Assembly: GCA_027483605.1 (NCBI GenBank)
Contig: JAIXUE010000010.1
Coordinates: 1-64,000 of the forward strand
DNA from: Cryomorphaceae bacterium
GTDB lineage: Bacteria > Bacteroidota > Bacteroidia > Flavobacteriales_D > Crocinitomicaceae
DNA length: 64,000 nt
Direction of reading: 5' to 3'
Shown here: positions 60,274 through 64,000 of the stretch, in pieces
Numbering within the stretch: the stretch's first letter is position 1
Layout of the letters: each line of letters starts with the position of its first letter
Notes under the pieces: model-generated
Database searches by the model: none
Told to the model about the DNA's origin: nothing
What the model saw: the letters and a program-made list of their open reading frames with translations, nothing else
Program-made: the position numbers and the translations under genes

Positions 60274-60978
60274 CTAGTTTGAAAAATCTAAATTGTACAC
60301 AATAGATGTCCAAAGGGTATGATTGCGCTCCATCTCAATGCCATTTACCTTGACCACAAATTGGTTCAAGTAACCCATCTGAAAATTGAGATTTGGACTG
60401 AACTGATAACCAACTGCAGTAATGAAGCGATTCTGGTCTAAGATGTTTTTTCCGATGTCTTTGCCAAAACCGAGAAAAACTTCATTATTAATGTTCATAA
60501 AGAGCCCTTTACTTTGTTCTAAATAGGTTTTTTGCAATGGGATAATGCATTGGGCGCGGTAACGAATACGCTGCTTGAATTGGGTGTCTATCCAGCGCTG
60601 CTCAAGCCTGTAGCGATGTTGTACCTGAAGGTTGCCAATGGGTTGTTTTAAAATAATTTGTTGCCAAATACGGTTTTCGTTGGTTTGATTGACTATAGGT
60701 TGACTTCCATAAGGATAAGAAACGACCCAAGCATAACCACCAGAAACAGTACAGTTCGGATTCAATTTATAATCTAGACCTACCCTAGCCAATGATTGCT
60801 GCCAATCGGCAAAACCATCTGCTCTGCGCCATTGGTATTCGGTATGTAGATCCCATTGCTCGTTGAGTTTGTGGTTGCCTTGATAAACCACCCAACCATG
60901 GAGTTGGTTGTCGATTGTTGTTTGAGCATGTAGTGCGTAGCTCAAAAAAATGCTTGCGATAAAAAATAATTTTTTCAT
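60274..60978 (-). CDS. DUF2490 outer-membrane protein
   Basis: A 234-residue exported protein of the DUF2490 family. It has a signal peptide (MKKLFFIASIFLSYALHAQ), the start TTIDNQLHGWVVYQGNHKLN, then LHTEYQWRRADGFADWQQSL and a QHRYRLEQRWIDTQF strand, all typical, and a C-terminal strand ending in NLDFSN. It should be a beta barrel in the outer membrane. It starts six bases past the SulP stop, so it belongs with the transporter, perhaps as the outer-membrane channel. Confidence 0.85.
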   Translation of the reverse strand: MKKLFFIASIFLSYALHAQTTIDNQLHGWVVYQGNHKLNEQWDLHTEYQWRRADGFADWQQSLARVGLDYKLNPNCTVSGGYAWVVSYPYGSQPIVNQTNENRIWQQIILKQPIGNLQVQHRYRLEQRWIDTQFKQRIRYRAQCIIPLQKTYLEQSKGLFMNINNEVFLGFGKDIGKNILDQNRFITAVGYQFSPNLNFQMGYLNQFVVKVNGIEMERNHTLWTSIVYNLDFSN

Positions 60979-60984
60979 AATTGC

Positions 60985-62580
60985 TTATTTACGTCGGGCT
61001 GCTGCGTGATGCTTGGAATGATGTAATAATTTAAAATCCTGGAGACCAATTAAGTTCAAATGACCACCTGCTGCCTTGTATTCATCTTGTAACAAATGTA
61101 GGGCTTCTATGGAGGAGTGATCAATAAAGCGACTCTTTGTGAGGTCGAGATGAAGTTCTTCTTTAGGGTCGTGTTGTGCCAGTGCTTTTTGTAATTGCAA
61201 ATAATTGGTAAATACCAATGGAGACTCTATGCGAATTACGCCGTTGTCTGTAGATAAACGCAAGCGAAAAAGAGTTGTAAAGCCCGCGCCACGAACCATA
61301 TGCAATAGCAGCTTCAGTACAATGCCAGCACCAATTCCAATCAATAAATCTGAGGCAAGCGTGACCACAACAGTAGTACAGAATACCAAAAGTTGGTCTG
61401 CTCCAATTTTTAGAGCAGATCCAAACTCTCTTGGATGTGCAAGCTTCCAGCCTACACCGATGAGTAAGGCCGCTAGCGCAGACATCGGAATCATATCGCT
61501 AAATGAGACATCGACGATCAAAAATATCAAAATAAAAATCCCATGGAAAAAATTTGCCCAACGAGATTTGGCTCCATTTACTACATTAGCAGACGAACGA
61601 GCTACCTCTGAAATCATCGGTAAACCGCCAAAAATACCGGCAATCATGTTGCCAAAGCCAACAGCCATCAGGTCTTTATTGTAATTCGATTTGCGCTTTT
61701 GAGCATCGAGTAAATCCACCGCTTTCACGGTGAGCAAAGATTCGAGCGATCCTACTAGTGCAAACATGATCACGTATTTGAGAAAAGTACCAAATTGATT
61801 AAAACCCTCAAAACTCTCATTGATGCGCAATACTTCAAAAAGCGCTTTATCAAATGAGAGTAAAGGTTTAAATGTATCCATATTGTGAATTGCAAAGACT
61901 TTAACAAGAATAATAGAAACTAAAATCACCACCAAAGCGGAGGGGATTTTTCTCATTATTGGGTTTTTAAAATAAGGCCAAATAAAAACAATGGCTAATG
62001 AAACCAATCCAATCATCGTGATCTGCCAATGCATAAAGAAATGTGGAATTGTATTTTGGAATTCAGCTAAGAGTTCGAGCGGCTCAGTCATAGGTTTGCC
62101 CTCGAGGGTAGTGGGCGAAAAACCAGCCAGAACATGCACTTGTTTGCTGATGATAATGATGCCAATTGCCGCTAACATGCCATGGACTGCAGACAGCGGA
62201 AAAAGATCCGTGTATTTGCCCCATTTGAGCCAACCCATAAGCACTTGAAGCATCCCGGCTACAATGATGGCACCGAGTGCCAAATGCCATCCTAATTCGT
62301 TGTTGCCATGCCCCAATTCAGCCACAGAACCGGCCACGATGACAATCAAACCTGCTGCAGGGCCTTTGATAGTGAGCGGCGCTCCCATGATGAAAGAAAC
62401 GATTACACCTCCGAACATGGCTGTAATGAGGCCATAAATCGGAGGGAAATCACTGGCTTTAGCAATACCTAAACTAAGAGGCAATGCCAGTAAGAAAACC
62501 AAAAATCCGGAAAGCATGTCGTCTTTCCAACTTTTTTTCAATTGATCAATTTCGAGGTTTTTAAAAATTAAATTTTTCAT
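60985..62580 (-). CDS. SulP-family anion transporter with STAS-like end
   Basis: A 531-residue integral membrane protein of the SulP/SLC26 family. About 12 to 14 hydrophobic segments follow the start LSGFLVFLLALPLSLGIAKA. Recognisable elements are FPPIYGLITAMFGG, KGPAAGLIVIV, VDLLDAQKRKSNYNKDLMAV and GNMIAGIFGGLPMISEVARSS. The C-terminal 90 residues form a STAS domain (LHLDLTKSRFIDHSSIEAL). Members carry sulfate, bicarbonate or chloride. The NuoL-like neighbour upstream suggests an inorganic carbon role, but this is by context. Confidence 0.9.
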   Translation of the reverse strand: MKNLIFKNLEIDQLKKSWKDDMLSGFLVFLLALPLSLGIAKASDFPPIYGLITAMFGGVIVSFIMGAPLTIKGPAAGLIVIVAGSVAELGHGNNELGWHLALGAIIVAGMLQVLMGWLKWGKYTDLFPLSAVHGMLAAIGIIIISKQVHVLAGFSPTTLEGKPMTEPLELLAEFQNTIPHFFMHWQITMIGLVSLAIVFIWPYFKNPIMRKIPSALVVILVSIILVKVFAIHNMDTFKPLLSFDKALFEVLRINESFEGFNQFGTFLKYVIMFALVGSLESLLTVKAVDLLDAQKRKSNYNKDLMAVGFGNMIAGIFGGLPMISEVARSSANVVNGAKSRWANFFHGIFILIFLIVDVSFSDMIPMSALAALLIGVGWKLAHPREFGSALKIGADQLLVFCTTVVVTLASDLLIGIGAGIVLKLLLHMVRGAGFTTLFRLRLSTDNGVIRIESPLVFTNYLQLQKALAQHDPKEELHLDLTKSRFIDHSSIEALHLLQDEYKAAGGHLNLIGLQDFKLLHHSKHHAAARRK

Positions 62581-62591
62581 TATCTGTGTAA

Positions 62592-64000
62592 TTAAGATGA
62601 ACGTTTTGCAATTTGATGGTAGTTTTTAACGTGTGGACCAAGAAACACACGTGCGTATATGCGCATTGTAGCCAAGCCATTGATCACCAAGCTAAATGCC
62701 GTGAAAAAAGCCAAGCCCAATTGATTGAGCTCAATATGAGAGAAAATCAAATCCTCTCCGACAAAAGAAGGAGTGATGGGGAAGCCAGATAAGCCCAGAC
62801 AAACCAATAGAAATACAAAACCAGTTTTAGGGTACTCGTAGATGTGTCCATAAAAGTTATCTAGACTGATCCACTCGGTTTTTCGCATGCGGGTTAGTAA
62901 CCAATAACCAAGCGCCCATGCCAATAAAATCCCGCTGAGATACCAAATATGGTGGGCATTGTCAAAGTGGGCATTGAACGAAAGTGCAAGCGAAATAGAA
63001 GCATGATTCAGCATTACGAGCGTCAAGCTTTTTCGGACTGAATCACGCTCGGTAAAGGCTTTAACAGCCATCAAGAAACCCCAAAGGGCAAAGAAAAAGG
63101 GCAAGCGCTGTTTTACTTCAGTTGGCAATAATGCTTCGTTTGCGCGCAAAATAAGGCCAAACAGGAGAATGAAAGCCTTCAGCCAAAAAATGTATCTGAA
63201 ATTGAGCACTTTCCAGCCTCGTCCAATTTTTTTAAGCGGATTCCAAAGCCATTTGAAAAGGGCATTATCCAGATTCCATTCCTTTAAACTGAGCATGTAA
63301 TAACGATCCACCCAACGATCAAAAGCACTTTTTTGCACTACAGCTTCTTGAAGCTCATATTGCTGTTCTCGAATTTTATAGCTGACAATGGATGGTGAAA
63401 TCAGGAGTTGGTAGGTGCGTAAAAATGCATTTCCGACGATATGTACGAGTGCAACATTCTCCCACCCCAATGCAATTTCAATGAAAATGAGGCCAATTTG
63501 CGCAATAGAAGCATAGGCTATCTGACTCTTGATGGTACTTTGAACCCGACTGATCACTGTACTGATCAAGGCAGTTAGTAAGCCCGCAATCACCAAACCA
63601 ACCTTAAAATAAATTTGGTTTTCCCAAAAATGAAGCGTGCGCAAAAGTAAGAAAGCACCAATATGGACCGACATGGAGCCATAGAAAATGGCGCTAGAGG
63701 GCGTTGGCCCTTCCATGGCGCGTGGCAACCACGAGGAGAAAGGAAGTTGAGCAGATTTTGCAGCAGCAGCTATGTAAAACAACGTCGCAATGAGTAAGCC
63801 TACAGACGAATTCTGAGCCAAATGCTCATGTAGCGAAACGGTCTGATTCATTTGCAAGAACGTCACGTTTTCATGCCAAAAATGATGCAACAACCACATG
63901 GCGAGAATGACACCGATGTCCCCAATGCGATACACAGAGAATACCTTTAGGGCATTTTTTACGGGTAACAAGCGCTCGCGGTAAAATGCAATCAATAAGA
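62592..64000 (-). CDS. NuoL-like (Complex I subunit 5 family) membrane protein, 5' part outside window
   Basis: The frame is open to the right edge, so the N-terminus is missing; 467 residues from the first in-window TTG at 63995 are seen. It is a polytopic protein of the proton-pumping antiporter family: SAQLPFSSWLPRAMEGPTPSS, FYGSMSVHIGAFLLLR, and SQIAYASIAQIGLIFIEIALG contain the key Lys and Glu/His residues. The visible end, with no further Complex I genes, suggests the stand-alone DabB-type protein that energises inorganic carbon uptake. Twelve bases separate it from SulP. A DabA partner (DUF2309) might lie outside the window. Confidence 0.85.
   Translation of the reverse strand, partial: LLIAFYRERLLPVKNALKVFSVYRIGDIGVILAMWLLHHFWHENVTFLQMNQTVSLHEHLAQNSSVGLLIATLFYIAAAAKSAQLPFSSWLPRAMEGPTPSSAIFYGSMSVHIGAFLLLRTLHFWENQIYFKVGLVIAGLLTALISTVISRVQSTIKSQIAYASIAQIGLIFIEIALGWENVALVHIVGNAFLRTYQLLISPSIVSYKIREQQYELQEAVVQKSAFDRWVDRYYMLSLKEWNLDNALFKWLWNPLKKIGRGWKVLNFRYIFWLKAFILLFGLILRANEALLPTEVKQRLPFFFALWGFLMAVKAFTERDSVRKSLTLVMLNHASISLALSFNAHFDNAHHIWYLSGILLAWALGYWLLTRMRKTEWISLDNFYGHIYEYPKTGFVFLLVCLGLSGFPITPSFVGEDLIFSHIELNQLGLAFFTAFSLVINGLATMRIYARVFLGPHVKNYHQIAKRSS

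Overview
The window looks like a chromosomal segment of a Bacteroidota bacterium, probably of the Flavobacteriia/Crocinitomicaceae type. Evidence for this includes two large secreted proteins with type IX secretion (T9SS) C-terminal sorting domains, one of them carrying SprB repeats, promoters of the TTTG-N19-TAnnTTTG kind, almost no Shine-Dalgarno sequences, a TAT-exported Gfo/Idh/MocA (GH109-like) protein, an acyl-ACP desaturase and a HpaII-type restriction system in an AT-rich insert. No rRNA, tRNA or CRISPR array was recognised.

Region 1 (1-8591) holds two divergent groups of envelope genes. Leftward: a small protein, a DUF4407 coiled-coil membrane protein, a four-helix membrane protein, an OmpA-like protein with an unusual cytoplasmic N-terminus, and a membrane protein cut by the window edge. 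Rightward: a 13-residue-repeat/SH3 membrane protein, a CorA-like membrane-hairpin protein, a small soluble protein and an outer-membrane barrel. A paralogue of that barrel returns at 45222-46043 after another SH3 membrane protein and a KAP P-loop NTPase, so two loci appear to share a theme.

Region 2 (8656-32435) is an accessory, defence-like island: a HEPN-macro-HEPN-like protein, a tyrosine recombinase with repeat-rich flanks, DUF2130, a two-gene module with a perfect promoter, a DUF4143 ATPase behind six helically phased repeats, a NUDIX/ECF-sigma group followed by duplicated secreted/cytosolic gene pairs, a HpaII-like restriction-modification pair, a nuclease-helicase coupled to MazG, a NYN RNase behind a terminator-like leader, a MqsR-like/Panacea toxin-antitoxin pair, a VWA/zinc-protein pair, and MazF- and VapC-type toxin-antitoxin pairs with clear operators.

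Region 3 (32493-64000) is mostly core: acyl-ACP desaturase, J/KTSC protein, BON protein, SprB-repeat adhesin, flavin reductase, DsbA-like oxidoreductase, WYL regulator, hemF, LysM/receptor protein, guaA, secA, a DUF2520 protein, a KdsC-like phosphatase, a sugar kinase/nucleotidyltransferase/GH109-like salvage operon, and a DUF2490-SulP-NuoL-like operon that may handle bicarbonate. Embedded in it is the second envelope locus (40542-46043) with its own regulator and palindromic operator.
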